Shown here piece after piece: positions 42,135 through 50,416 of a stretch of DNA of 64,000 nt. The notes beneath the pieces were generated by a model. It was not told the origin of the DNA, made no database searches, and saw only the letters and a program-made list of their open reading frames with translations. Each line of letters opens with the position of its first letter. Position 1 is the first letter of the stretch. A program made the position numbers and the translations under genes. Where the stretch lies: assembly GCA_965140355.1 (NCBI GenBank), contig OZ223194.1:372001-436000 (forward strand), given 5' to 3'. Origin of the DNA: Acetobacterium sp965140355. Its GTDB lineage: Bacteria; Bacillota; Clostridia; Eubacteriales; Eubacteriaceae.

Positions 42135-43850
42135 ATGAATAAATATCAAAAATTTCTCAAACAAACGATTGCTGTATCCAGTGGTTTTGAAAAAGCCGAT
42201 TTGGTGCTAAAAAACGCCAGGATTGTGAATGTCTTCGCCGAAGACATTACGATTGCTGATCTGGCCATTACCAATGGCATCATTGCCGGGATTGGCTCTT
42301 ACGAGGGGATCAAAGAAGTGGATCTCAAGGGCAACTATCTCGTTCCGGGTTTTATTGATGCGCATATGCATATCGAGTCTTCCATGGTCACACCGTTCGA
42401 ATTGGCCAAAGCAATCGTTCCCGTCGGCACCACCACAATTATTGCCGATCCGCATGAAATTGTTAACGTCGCCGGCTCCGCCGGACTGGACTACATCCTA
42501 ACTGCCACTGAGGATCTGCCCTTAAATGTTTATGTGATGCTGCCGTCTTCGGTCCCTGCTACCCCTTATGAAACAAATGGTGCAACAGCTTTTTTAGCTG
42601 CTGATATGTCTGCTTATCTGGATCATCCCCGCATTCTTGGTCTGGGTGAAGTGATGTGTTTTCCTGATGTTATCCGCGGTGACATGGTAATTCTTGACAA
42701 GCTGGCCCTTTGTCGGCACAAAAACTGCGATGGCCACGCGCCGGCACTTTCAGGAAAAGCCCTTCAAGCCTATGCCTGTGCCGGTATTAACAGTGAGCAC
42801 GAATCCACTTACTTTGAAGAAGCGCTGGAGAAATTACGGGCCGGATTTTATATTCTGATTCGTGAAGGCTCTGCCGCCAAAAACCTGACCGCTCTGGTTT
42901 CAGGTTTGCTAAACCATCAGCCCCCACTGGATCGCTTTCTTTTTTGCACCGATGACAAACACCTGGACGATATTCATCGCGAGGGACATATTTGTTTTAA
43001 TATCCGACGCGCAATCAAACTCGGGATGGCTCCGATCAAAGCCATCAAAATGGCCACCATTAATACCGCTCAAGCTTACAATCTAAAACGACTGGGGGCC
43101 ATCGCCCCGGGTTATAAAGCAGATCTGATTGTTCTCTCCGATCTGGAAACCATCGATATCAAACAAGTTTATAAAGATGGCCGGCTGGTCGAACCGCCTC
43201 TTTGGGATCAACACATTGATCGGAAGATTGATTCCCGACTTCTTAATTCGGTTCATCTTCCGGTGCTCTCACCTAAAAATTTGCAACTGCCGCTTAACGA
43301 AAAGGATCATGTCATTGAAATTATCGCAAATCAGATTGAAACCCGCCACCTGTTTGAAGCTTTACCCGGTGAAAACGGCTATTTTAGTCCCAATGCAAGT
43401 TACAATAAACTTTGTGTGATTGAGCGGCATCACTTAACCGGCAATATCGGGGTGGCGGCCATCAAGGGTTTTGGTCTCCAAAACGGTGCCATTGCTACCA
43501 CAGTTGCCCATGATTCCCACAATATTATTGCCGTTGGTGATAATGATGAAGACATTATTATCGCCGTCAATCAACTCTTTGAAATTGGCGGTGGTTATGT
43601 CGTGGTTGGCAATCATCAAATAATTGGTGCCCTCCCCTTAACCCTGGCTGGTCTAATCAGCCTTGAGACCGGCGTTGTGGTTCAGGAAAAAGTGACTTCA
43701 CTGATCACCGCGGCTCATGAATTAGGTGTTTTACCGGAGGTTGACCCTTTTCTCACGTTATCTTTTATGGCCTTGCCGGTGATCCCAGCCCTTAGGCTGA
43801 CCGACATGGGACTGTTTGATGTGACCAAATTCCAATTGCTTAAAGACTAA
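42135..43850 (+). CDS. ade: adenine deaminase
   Basis: 571 residues of the amidohydrolase superfamily (Ade/AdeC type), converting adenine to hypoxanthine and ammonia. Metal and substrate motifs: DAHMHIESSM near residue 75, DPHEIVNVAG near residue 110, DGHAPALSGK near residue 200, NSEHES, and CTDDKHL near residue 275. Length is as expected. AGGGTGG precedes the ATG. It is a single gene with a promoter-like TTATAATT upstream; no purine riboswitch was seen in the 220 bases before it. Its terminator is the element at 43865-44072. Confidence 0.94.
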   Translation: MNKYQKFLKQTIAVSSGFEKADLVLKNARIVNVFAEDITIADLAITNGIIAGIGSYEGIKEVDLKGNYLVPGFIDAHMHIESSMVTPFELAKAIVPVGTTTIIADPHEIVNVAGSAGLDYILTATEDLPLNVYVMLPSSVPATPYETNGATAFLAADMSAYLDHPRILGLGEVMCFPDVIRGDMVILDKLALCRHKNCDGHAPALSGKALQAYACAGINSEHESTYFEEALEKLRAGFYILIREGSAAKNLTALVSGLLNHQPPLDRFLFCTDDKHLDDIHREGHICFNIRRAIKLGMAPIKAIKMATINTAQAYNLKRLGAIAPGYKADLIVLSDLETIDIKQVYKDGRLVEPPLWDQHIDRKIDSRLLNSVHLPVLSPKNLQLPLNEKDHVIEIIANQIETRHLFEALPGENGYFSPNASYNKLCVIERHHLTGNIGVAAIKGFGLQNGAIATTVAHDSHNIIAVGDNDEDIIIAVNQLFEIGGGYVVVGNHQIIGALPLTLAGLISLETGVVVQEKVTSLITAAHELGVLPEVDPFLTLSFMALPVIPALRLTDMGLFDVTKFQLLKD

Positions 43851-43864
43851 TATCGCAATCTAAA

Positions 43865-44072
43865 AAAGACAGTTACGTCTGTCTTTCAAACTGTAAAAAT
43901 AACCTGCTGTACCAATAATGAGCTAAGGGGCAACCTCTTATTAATCGTTTGTTTGCTGCAGAATCGGACAGGCTAAAGCCCTGTCCGCTCTGATGCAAAC
44001 AACCTGATTAGTAAGGGGTTGCCCCTGTCAGTACGGGTCTGTTGTCAACCGCAAAGACCGTTCCCTGTCTTT
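43865..44072. repeat. terminator-nested long-hairpin element, subfamily B, copy 2
   Basis: A 166-bp core (43887-44052) between two related terminator hairpins: AAAGACAG/CTGTCTTT (43865-43886, T6 on the minus strand, serving metH) and AAAGACcG/CtGTCTTT (44053-44072, T-run on the plus strand, serving ade). The core contains GGGGCAACC..GGGTTGCCCC-type pairing, TCTTATTAATC/GATTAGTAAGG, GTTTG/CAAAC, GCAGA/TCTG and GGACAGG/CCTGTCC. It matches copy 1 (26752-26920) strongly in the middle (from TTAATCGTTTGTT to GATGCAAACAACCTGATTA). Confidence 0.87.
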
Positions 44073-44073
44073 T

Positions 44074-46455
44074 TTAGACCAATCTTATTGATTGAAAAAC
44101 TTTTTGAGCAATGCCGGCGCCTTCACGGGCATCTTTACCATAATAATCAGCGCCAATGGTCTTAGCATATTCGGGATTTAAAACCGCTCCGCCAACCATA
44201 ATAGTAGTTTCCGGACAGCCGGTTTTAATTTTTTTAATAATGCTCTCCATGTTTTTAACGGTTGTCGTCATCAAGGCACTAAGACCGACTAACTGGATTT
44301 GTTCGGCTTTAATCGAGTGAATAATGGTTTCGGCTTTGACATCTTTCCCCAGATCCAGAATTTCGTAACCGTAGTTTTCCAGAATCACCTTGAGAATGTT
44401 TTTACCGATATCATGAACGTCACCTTCCACCGTAGCCAGAATAATTGTTCCTTTAGCGACCTGCGCCTGACCGGTTTGCTGCATCGTTTCTTTAATCACC
44501 TCGAAGGCTTTTTGAGCGGTCTCGGCCGCAAAAATCAAATGCGGCAGAAAACATTCACCGGTTTCAAAAGCATCGCCAACGGCATCAAGCGCCGGAACAA
44601 TCTCATTATTAACAATGTCCAGCGGTTCACGTGTTTCTAACAGCATGCGAGTCGCGGCGGCAGCCTGGTCGCTCAGCCCTTCTTCAATAATTTCTTTTAA
44701 ACCTAATAATTTTTTATCGGCAGCGCTTTTAGGCTCTCCCAAACGGCTTTCTTTATACCGATTGGCATAAGCGATACACTGACCGTCCAATCCCCATAAC
44801 GCCCGAAACGCATTAATGGTATCCGTCATCTCTTTGTCGCTGGGATTCATAATTGGGGTTGTTAATCCGGCTTGCAGTGCCATCCCCAAAAAGGTATGAT
44901 TTAATAATTCGCGGTTTGGCAGTCCGAAAGAAATATTAGAAACGCCCAGAACGGTTGGTACGCCCAACACTTCACGTAATTGCGCCAGTGTTTTGAGGGT
45001 TTCCCGGACTTCCGCCTGTTGTGCTGAAGCGGTTAATACCAGCGCGTCAATCAGGATGTTTTTCTGACTGATCCCGTAACTTTCTCCCACCGCCATAATT
45101 TTTTTAGCGATTGCAAAACGATCTTCGGCCAGACTTGGAATTCCGGTTTCGTCCATCGTCAAACCCAGTACCAGGGCCCCATATTTTTTGGCAATCGGAA
45201 AAATTTTTGCCATTGCCGATTTTTTGCCATTAACCGAATTAATAATCGCCTTACCCGGATAACCTCGTAAAACTGCTTCAATCACGTCCGGATTAGATGA
45301 ATCGATCTGTAACGGACAATCCACCAACCGACTAACGGTATCAACGGCTTCGGTCATCATTTTTAGCTCATCAATGTCGGGTAATCCCAAATTTATATCC
45401 AATACGTGGGCCCCATCTTTTTTCTGATCGACCGCCAGTTGTGACACCACTGATAGATCCCCTTGACGAAGCGAAGCTTTAAGGATCGGATTGGTCGTGG
45501 GGTTGATACATTCTCCAATAATGTGGATATCATCACCTAAAATAATCGTTTTTGTACTGGAGGACACTGCTGTATACCACTTTTCATTGACCGCATAGAG
45601 TGGCAACGTCTCTGTCGCCGCAATCATTTTTTTAATATAGTTTGGTGTTGTTCCACAACAGCCCCCCAAAATCAAAGCTCCCATTTCAGCAATTTCGAGC
45701 ATGTATTGAGTAAACTCATCAATGGAGATATTATAAACGGTTTTTCCGTCGACCATCTGCGGCAATCCGGCGTTGGGTTCTACCATGATCGGAACGCTGG
45801 CATATGCAATCAGATCCTCAATAATCGGTAACATTCCATCCGGTCCAGTCGAACAATTGATGCCAATGGCGTCGGCTCCCAGCGCTTCTAAAATATTTAC
45901 AACCGTTAAGGCATCGCTTCCGGTTAAGGTCCGCTTATTATCTTCATAGGTCATCGAAACAATCACCGGCAAATCAGATACCTCTTTTGCCGCAATGAGT
46001 GCCGCCCGCGCTTCACAAATGTCCGTCATTGTTTCAATCACAATCAGATCGGCACCGGCTTTATCCCCCGCTTCAACAACTTCTTTAAAATAATCTAAGG
46101 CCTGCTCAAAACTAACCTCCCCCAAAGCACCAATTAAGGTTCCCAGTGGTCCCACATCCAGCGCCACATAATCCGGTTTGAGGGATTTTGCATTTTTTAC
46201 CCCAGCCGTAACGAGTTGATCCACGGAGTAAGTCGTATTTTTCAGTTTATAGCCATTCACGCCAAAGGTATTCGCTAAAATGATATTTGCCCCGGCATTG
46301 ATGTACTGCTGATGAATTTCTTTAATCAGTTCTGGCCGCATCAGATTCAGGGCCTCTGGAACCGGACCAATTTCGTCCAGTTTATCCTGCAGTAAACTGC
46401 CCATTGCACCATCCAGATAAAGACGTTTCTTTTTGAGCAACTCTTTTATATTCAC
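44074..46455 (-). CDS. metH: corrinoid methionine synthase (short form, no reactivation domain)
   Basis: 793 residues. N-terminal homocysteine-binding barrel with zinc ligands Cys201, Cys266, Cys267 (GINCS, GGCCGT); central pterin-binding barrel (DINLGLPDIDELKMM, IDSSNPDVIEAVL); B12 cap and B12-binding domain from about 590, with DVHDIGKN (Asp679, His681, Gly684). The C-terminal AdoMet reactivation domain of E. coli MetH is absent, so a separate activator must work on it. GTG start with AGGAG seven bases upstream. It transfers the methyl of methyl-THF to homocysteine and is controlled by the S-box at 46659-46750. Confidence 0.94.
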   Translation of the reverse strand: MNIKELLKKKRLYLDGAMGSLLQDKLDEIGPVPEALNLMRPELIKEIHQQYINAGANIILANTFGVNGYKLKNTTYSVDQLVTAGVKNAKSLKPDYVALDVGPLGTLIGALGEVSFEQALDYFKEVVEAGDKAGADLIVIETMTDICEARAALIAAKEVSDLPVIVSMTYEDNKRTLTGSDALTVVNILEALGADAIGINCSTGPDGMLPIIEDLIAYASVPIMVEPNAGLPQMVDGKTVYNISIDEFTQYMLEIAEMGALILGGCCGTTPNYIKKMIAATETLPLYAVNEKWYTAVSSSTKTIILGDDIHIIGECINPTTNPILKASLRQGDLSVVSQLAVDQKKDGAHVLDINLGLPDIDELKMMTEAVDTVSRLVDCPLQIDSSNPDVIEAVLRGYPGKAIINSVNGKKSAMAKIFPIAKKYGALVLGLTMDETGIPSLAEDRFAIAKKIMAVGESYGISQKNILIDALVLTASAQQAEVRETLKTLAQLREVLGVPTVLGVSNISFGLPNRELLNHTFLGMALQAGLTTPIMNPSDKEMTDTINAFRALWGLDGQCIAYANRYKESRLGEPKSAADKKLLGLKEIIEEGLSDQAAAATRMLLETREPLDIVNNEIVPALDAVGDAFETGECFLPHLIFAAETAQKAFEVIKETMQQTGQAQVAKGTIILATVEGDVHDIGKNILKVILENYGYEILDLGKDVKAETIIHSIKAEQIQLVGLSALMTTTVKNMESIIKKIKTGCPETTIMVGGAVLNPEYAKTIGADYYGKDAREGAGIAQKVFQSIRLV

Positions 46456-46613
46456 TCCAATTCTCCTTTACTTATATAAATAATTGACCACAACAATGGC
46501 GTCATAAACGGATAACAACGGTCACAAAAGATTCACTATTGACGATCACTGGTATTATTTTCTTACCCAATTAGCTGAAAATATCCTCGTGATTATTATA
46601 ATTCCCAAACAAA

Positions 46614-46641
46614 CAAGAAAAACCTCGTCTCCGACGAGGTT
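46614..46641 (-). terminator. expression-platform terminator of the S-box riboswitch
   Basis: AACCTCGTC/GACGAGGTT (9 bp, 3-base loop) followed by TTTTTC on the minus strand. It lies downstream of the aptamer and upstream of metH, as expected for SAM-induced termination. Confidence 0.85.
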
Positions 46642-46658
46642 AATGTTTGCCATTAAAT

Positions 46659-46750
46659 CCCATCATTGCAAAAAATCTGCTGGTAGTGGCACCATACTTA
46701 CGCTGGTTGCCGGGTTTCATCGGGCCTGTCCCTCCACCTCTCTGGATAGG
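46659..46750 (-). ncRNA. SAM-I (S-box) riboswitch aptamer controlling metH
   Basis: The minus strand carries the S-box core: GAGAGGTGGAGGGAC, GGCCCGATGAAACC-CGGCAACC, GGTGCC and the closing P1 pairing CCTATC (46750-46745) with GATGGG (46664-46659). High SAM should fold the aptamer and allow the terminator at 46614-46641, switching off metH. The riboswitch lies downstream of the homocysteine-gene operon. That operon is on the same strand and is only indirectly linked. Confidence 0.95.
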
Positions 46751-46843
46751 TAACTATTTAAATTGCTTTGAGAAATGATACCCTGGAATGTTTTTATAGT
46801 CAATGCTTTAGTAAATTTTTTATGCCCGTCGTCTTAATACCAT

Positions 46844-47575
46844 CTAGCATAATACGATTTGCCCCCAAGCCCCTAATTGATCGTCGATAATGATCAAAGC
46901 TCCCAGTATCCCGGGGATGTTTTTTATCCAATCAAGTCCGTTTTGAACATCGCCGCTTTTTTTTATCCGGTTACCGAGAGCAGTCGCGGCCGCATCGGCC
47001 AAGGGGATATTTTCACTGAGAATCGTCACTGTATCGGCCTTGCCAAAACTTAGTGAATGTCCCATTGTTCCGGAAGACGTACAAATCCCCAGCGGTTGTT
47101 GACGGCCGGTTATTTTAATCCCCAGATCGACGAAATGGGGATTGCCGGTATGGAGCGCAATCCGGCGTTCTTTTTTTGTTTTGACCAACAAGTCGCCGCC
47201 GTTTTCGATCACAATTTCATTGGCATGCTCAGCTAACAGCTTACCAATGTATTTTGATATCGCTCCGGCCACTGCCGCCATCGGCCCAACGCCGGCCATT
47301 ATTCCCGCTTCTTGCATCTCGCGGATAATTGGATCAGCCGCTAAATCGATCGTCATCGGTGTCAGGGTTTTAAAAAACACTGGGTGAATTTGATTATAGT
47401 CAACCATGATTTGGCGCAGTTTTTTTAGTTCCGCCTCCACCGCTTTAATAAGCGCTTGTGATTCAAGCGCCTGATCAACCCCAATCAAAAGATCGGATTC
47501 AAATTCAAGGATCTGAAAATACTCCAGATCCTCCGCTTTTATTTGCTTTCGATAGGTTCTGGCTTGATAGCTCAT
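46844..47575 (-). CDS. UPF0280 family protein (COG2122), homocysteine-formation accessory
   Basis: 243 residues of UPF0280, an ApbE-like fold: GVGPMAAVAGAIS, VIENGGDLLV, and GICTSSGTMGHSLSFGKAD motifs. In methanogens its homologue works with the DUF39 and NIL-ferredoxin proteins in sulfide-dependent homocysteine synthesis from aspartate semialdehyde. Here it is the third gene after exactly those two, with three bases between it and the ferredoxin gene. The biochemical function of UPF0280 itself is not settled; a flavin- or cofactor-related role is suggested by its fold. Confidence 0.85.
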   Translation of the reverse strand: MSYQARTYRKQIKAEDLEYFQILEFESDLLIGVDQALESQALIKAVEAELKKLRQIMVDYNQIHPVFFKTLTPMTIDLAADPIIREMQEAGIMAGVGPMAAVAGAISKYIGKLLAEHANEIVIENGGDLLVKTKKERRIALHTGNPHFVDLGIKITGRQQPLGICTSSGTMGHSLSFGKADTVTILSENIPLADAAATALGNRIKKSGDVQNGLDWIKNIPGILGALIIIDDQLGAWGQIVLC

Positions 47576-47578
47576 TGC

Positions 47579-47983
47579 CTAGATAATCGCATGAATTGCC
47601 CGCATCGGACAGGCTTTAACGCATAATAAACACTCCAGGCATTTATCATCATGATGAACAAGCGACCAGTTTTCATCCATTTCCAGCGCGCCAACAGCAC
47701 AAACAGCGGTGCAAGCGCCACAAGAAACACATTTATCCTGATCAACTTCAACGATTGATTGAATATCCTTGACCCCAATCTGGTTTTGTCTTAAAAACAC
47801 AATTCCATCTTCAATATCCTGTTCTTCGCCTTTAATTTCCAACAGCAGGGTTCCTTTGATATTGTCATCGATCAGTGCCTTAAGGATACTAAAATCCAAA
47901 TGATAGGTTTTTATTAATTCCATTGCCATCGGCTGACCAGCCGATTTTTGTGGAAAGGATAAGAGTATTTTTTTGGTAATCAT
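47579..47983 (-). CDS. NIL domain plus 2x[4Fe-4S] ferredoxin protein
   Basis: 134 residues: an N-terminal NIL domain (ILLSFPQKSAGQPMAMELI, about 1-75) and a C-terminal ferredoxin with CVSCGACTAVC and CLECLLCVKAC, giving two [4Fe-4S] clusters. It resembles the methanogen MA1822-type protein needed with MA1821 for homocysteine formation and probably supplies electrons for persulfide reduction. Its ATG overlaps the DUF39 stop by 4 bases (ATGA). Confidence 0.9.
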   Translation of the reverse strand: MITKKILLSFPQKSAGQPMAMELIKTYHLDFSILKALIDDNIKGTLLLEIKGEEQDIEDGIVFLRQNQIGVKDIQSIVEVDQDKCVSCGACTAVCAVGALEMDENWSLVHHDDKCLECLLCVKACPMRAIHAII

Positions 47984-49146
47984 CGGGATTCTCCTTCCTT
48001 AATTTCAAGACCTTTGATGGTATTTCCGTCAGGAAAATGCTGAATTGGTTCCTGCAGAAAAAATTCACCTTTTTTAATCCAACTGCTTAATTCGGCAGCA
48101 ATTTCGCGGGCCATTTTCAAACTTGAAAGGGGTGACGTTTTAATGGCTTTGCCATTAATATCGACCGAACCGCTGCGGAGTTCCGCATAGCTGACTTTTT
48201 TCAAACTGGGTTTAGCTTTTTTGGGAACGCTATAGTCAATCACATTAGTGTATAAGTCTTTATTTTCAACCGCTACAAACGCCATCATTTCCTCATTTAA
48301 AATAGGAATGGGAATGCCCACACCAACAAACATTGAGGTGCCATACCCCTCATAAACAGCGCCGCGAATATACTTAGGATTCATTTCTTTCATGTCTCCG
48401 ATTAACGCCAAGGTTGCTCCCGGTGTTAACGGGAATCCTTTTTCATCCCGAGCACAAGCAGTGTTAAACTGTGTTCCCATCCATGCGACATGTCCCTGGG
48501 CCCCACCAAAAAAGATGCGCGTCCCCATCCCAATGGTTTTAAGTAAAGGATCGTTAAGGAGCGGACTTAATTCGCCCGAAGTACTATAAGTAATGTTTCC
48601 CATATGCGGCTGTAAAATCCCCATATAGGTATAAATTCGTTGACTTGACGTGTTAATCGCGGCGTTATAATTCTGGTATACATTTCTGGGATTAAACAAA
48701 TAAGCTTCGTTTAAATCTTCTAATTTTACCCAGGTGTCCAACTCCGTTCGGGGATAACAATCCGTTCCGGTCGATGTCGCCACCAGATGTACTTCTTTCC
48801 CCGCAATCAGATCATGAATAACGTGAGCTCCCCCATATTCAATCCCTTTATCACCAGAAGGCTGAGTGGCCCCAAGATAGGTATCTACAGCCGCTAAACC
48901 ACCATAGGCATCCACCCCATTAATGGTAATCTCGCCCATCCGGATTGGCGGATCAGAATGTCCAAAATTAAGAAACGCTCCTGATGAGCACATTGGCCCA
49001 AAGGTTGCAGTGGTAACGACATCCACGTATTCGGCGGCTTCTTTAATGCCTCTTTGTTTTACAATCTCAATGACTTCTTCGGCGGTGACAACTACCGCCT
49101 CGCCGCTGGCGATTTTTTCATTAATTTCCTGATAGGTTTTTGCCAT
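47980..49146 (-). CDS. homocysteine biosynthesis protein (DUF39 / HcyBio, MA1821-like)
   Basis: 388 residues from ATG 49146 (GGAGG five bases upstream). The DUF39 family contains MA1821, which with its ferredoxin partner makes homocysteine from aspartate semialdehyde and sulfide. Visible motifs: CSSGAFLNFGHSDPPIRMGEI near residue 60 with a conserved Cys, GDKGIEYGGAHVIHDL, and TSTGTDCYPRTEL with another conserved Cys near residue 135. Those cysteines are candidate catalytic persulfide carriers. It is the first gene of the DUF39-NIL/Fd-UPF0280 operon, next to metH. Confidence 0.9.
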   Translation of the reverse strand: MAKTYQEINEKIASGEAVVVTAEEVIEIVKQRGIKEAAEYVDVVTTATFGPMCSSGAFLNFGHSDPPIRMGEITINGVDAYGGLAAVDTYLGATQPSGDKGIEYGGAHVIHDLIAGKEVHLVATSTGTDCYPRTELDTWVKLEDLNEAYLFNPRNVYQNYNAAINTSSQRIYTYMGILQPHMGNITYSTSGELSPLLNDPLLKTIGMGTRIFFGGAQGHVAWMGTQFNTACARDEKGFPLTPGATLALIGDMKEMNPKYIRGAVYEGYGTSMFVGVGIPIPILNEEMMAFVAVENKDLYTNVIDYSVPKKAKPSLKKVSYAELRSGSVDINGKAIKTSPLSSLKMAREIAAELSSWIKKGEFFLQEPIQHFPDGNTIKGLEIKEGESR

Positions 49147-49259
49147 CTTTCCCTCCAACAATTCTTGTAATTTAAAGTATTGCGCAACTAATCATACTAC
49201 CGATAAAGTTTCCATCTTTATCTTTTTTGCGTTAAGCTCAAATGCTTGTGGTTTACCAG

Positions 49260-50352
49260 TTACACCATGGTATTAAGGTAAGCATTCATAAAACCATCCA
49301 AATCGCCATCCATAACACTTGTCACATTACCGACTTCGACATTCGTCCGATGGTCTTTGACCATCGTGTAAGGATGGAAAACATAGGAACGAATTTGGCT
49401 ACCCCAGGCAATCTGACTGTAGTCGCCTTTGATATCTTCGATATGATCCATTTTTTCCTGTTCCATGATTTCAACCAGTTTCCCTTTAAGCATTCCCATG
49501 GCCACCTCTTTGTTTTGATGCTGGGACCGTTCATTCTGACATTGCACCACAATACCGGTTTTTAAATGGGTAATCCGGATTGCTGAATCCGTTGTATTAA
49601 CGTGCTGGCCGCCAGCCCCACTGGAGCGGAAGGTATCAATTCGAATATCTTCCGGTAGAATTTCAATTTCAACCGATTCATCAACTTCAGGCATAACATC
49701 CAATGACGCAAATGAGGTATGGCGACGGCCGGAAGAATCAAATGGTGAAATTCGCACCAAACGATGGACGCCCCGCTCGGTTTTTAAATAACCGTAAGCG
49801 TTGATCCCTTCAATTAACAAGGTAACACTTTTTATTCCGGCCACATCCCCGGGTTGCAAATCCAGGGTTTTGACCTTGTATTTCTTTTTTTCGGCCCAGC
49901 GAGTGTACATCCGTAAAAGCATTTCGGCCCAATCCTGTGATTCTGTTCCGCCCGCTCCGGGATGTAACGAAATAATGGCATTATTGCTATCATATTCGCC
50001 TGAAAGTAAGGTCTCGATGCGGAAATTATCGAGATTAACATCAAGTTCTTTAATAGCGGCACTAAACCCTTCCACTATTTCTCCCTCTTCAGCCAATTCC
50101 AACATCACCATAATATCATCGAGCGCTTCGGCCAACTCATTATAGTGATCTACCTTTATTTTGATGATTTTTAATTCTTTTAAGACCATCTGGGCATTTT
50201 TTTGGTCATTCCAGAATTCAGGATCTTCAGTTTTTTTTTCTAGTTCGTCAATCTCTTTGACCAGTCGTGCCAAGTCAAAGTGAAGCCCCCATTTCTTTTA
50301 GTTTAATTTCCATTGCATTGATGATTTGTTTTTCTTCATACAAATCCATCAT
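49260..50352 (-). CDS. prfB: peptide chain release factor 2 (programmed +1 frameshift)
   Basis: Translation starts at ATG 50352 (SD AGGGTG about eight bases upstream), runs 25 codons to CTT-TGA-C at 50280-50274, and must shift +1 at the CTT to enter the 337-residue main frame from 50276. The slippery CTTTGA with a GGGGG just upstream is the classical RF2 autoregulation site. The main frame has the GGQ motif (SSGAGGQHVNTTDS) that triggers peptide release at UGA/UAA and the SPF tripeptide (ISPFDSSGRR). The total product is about 363 residues. Confidence 0.95.
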
Positions 50353-50416
50353 TATGATCACACCCTTTCAATTTTTATGGTTTTAATTCTTCGCGTTACT
50401 TGGTCACTACCGAAGC

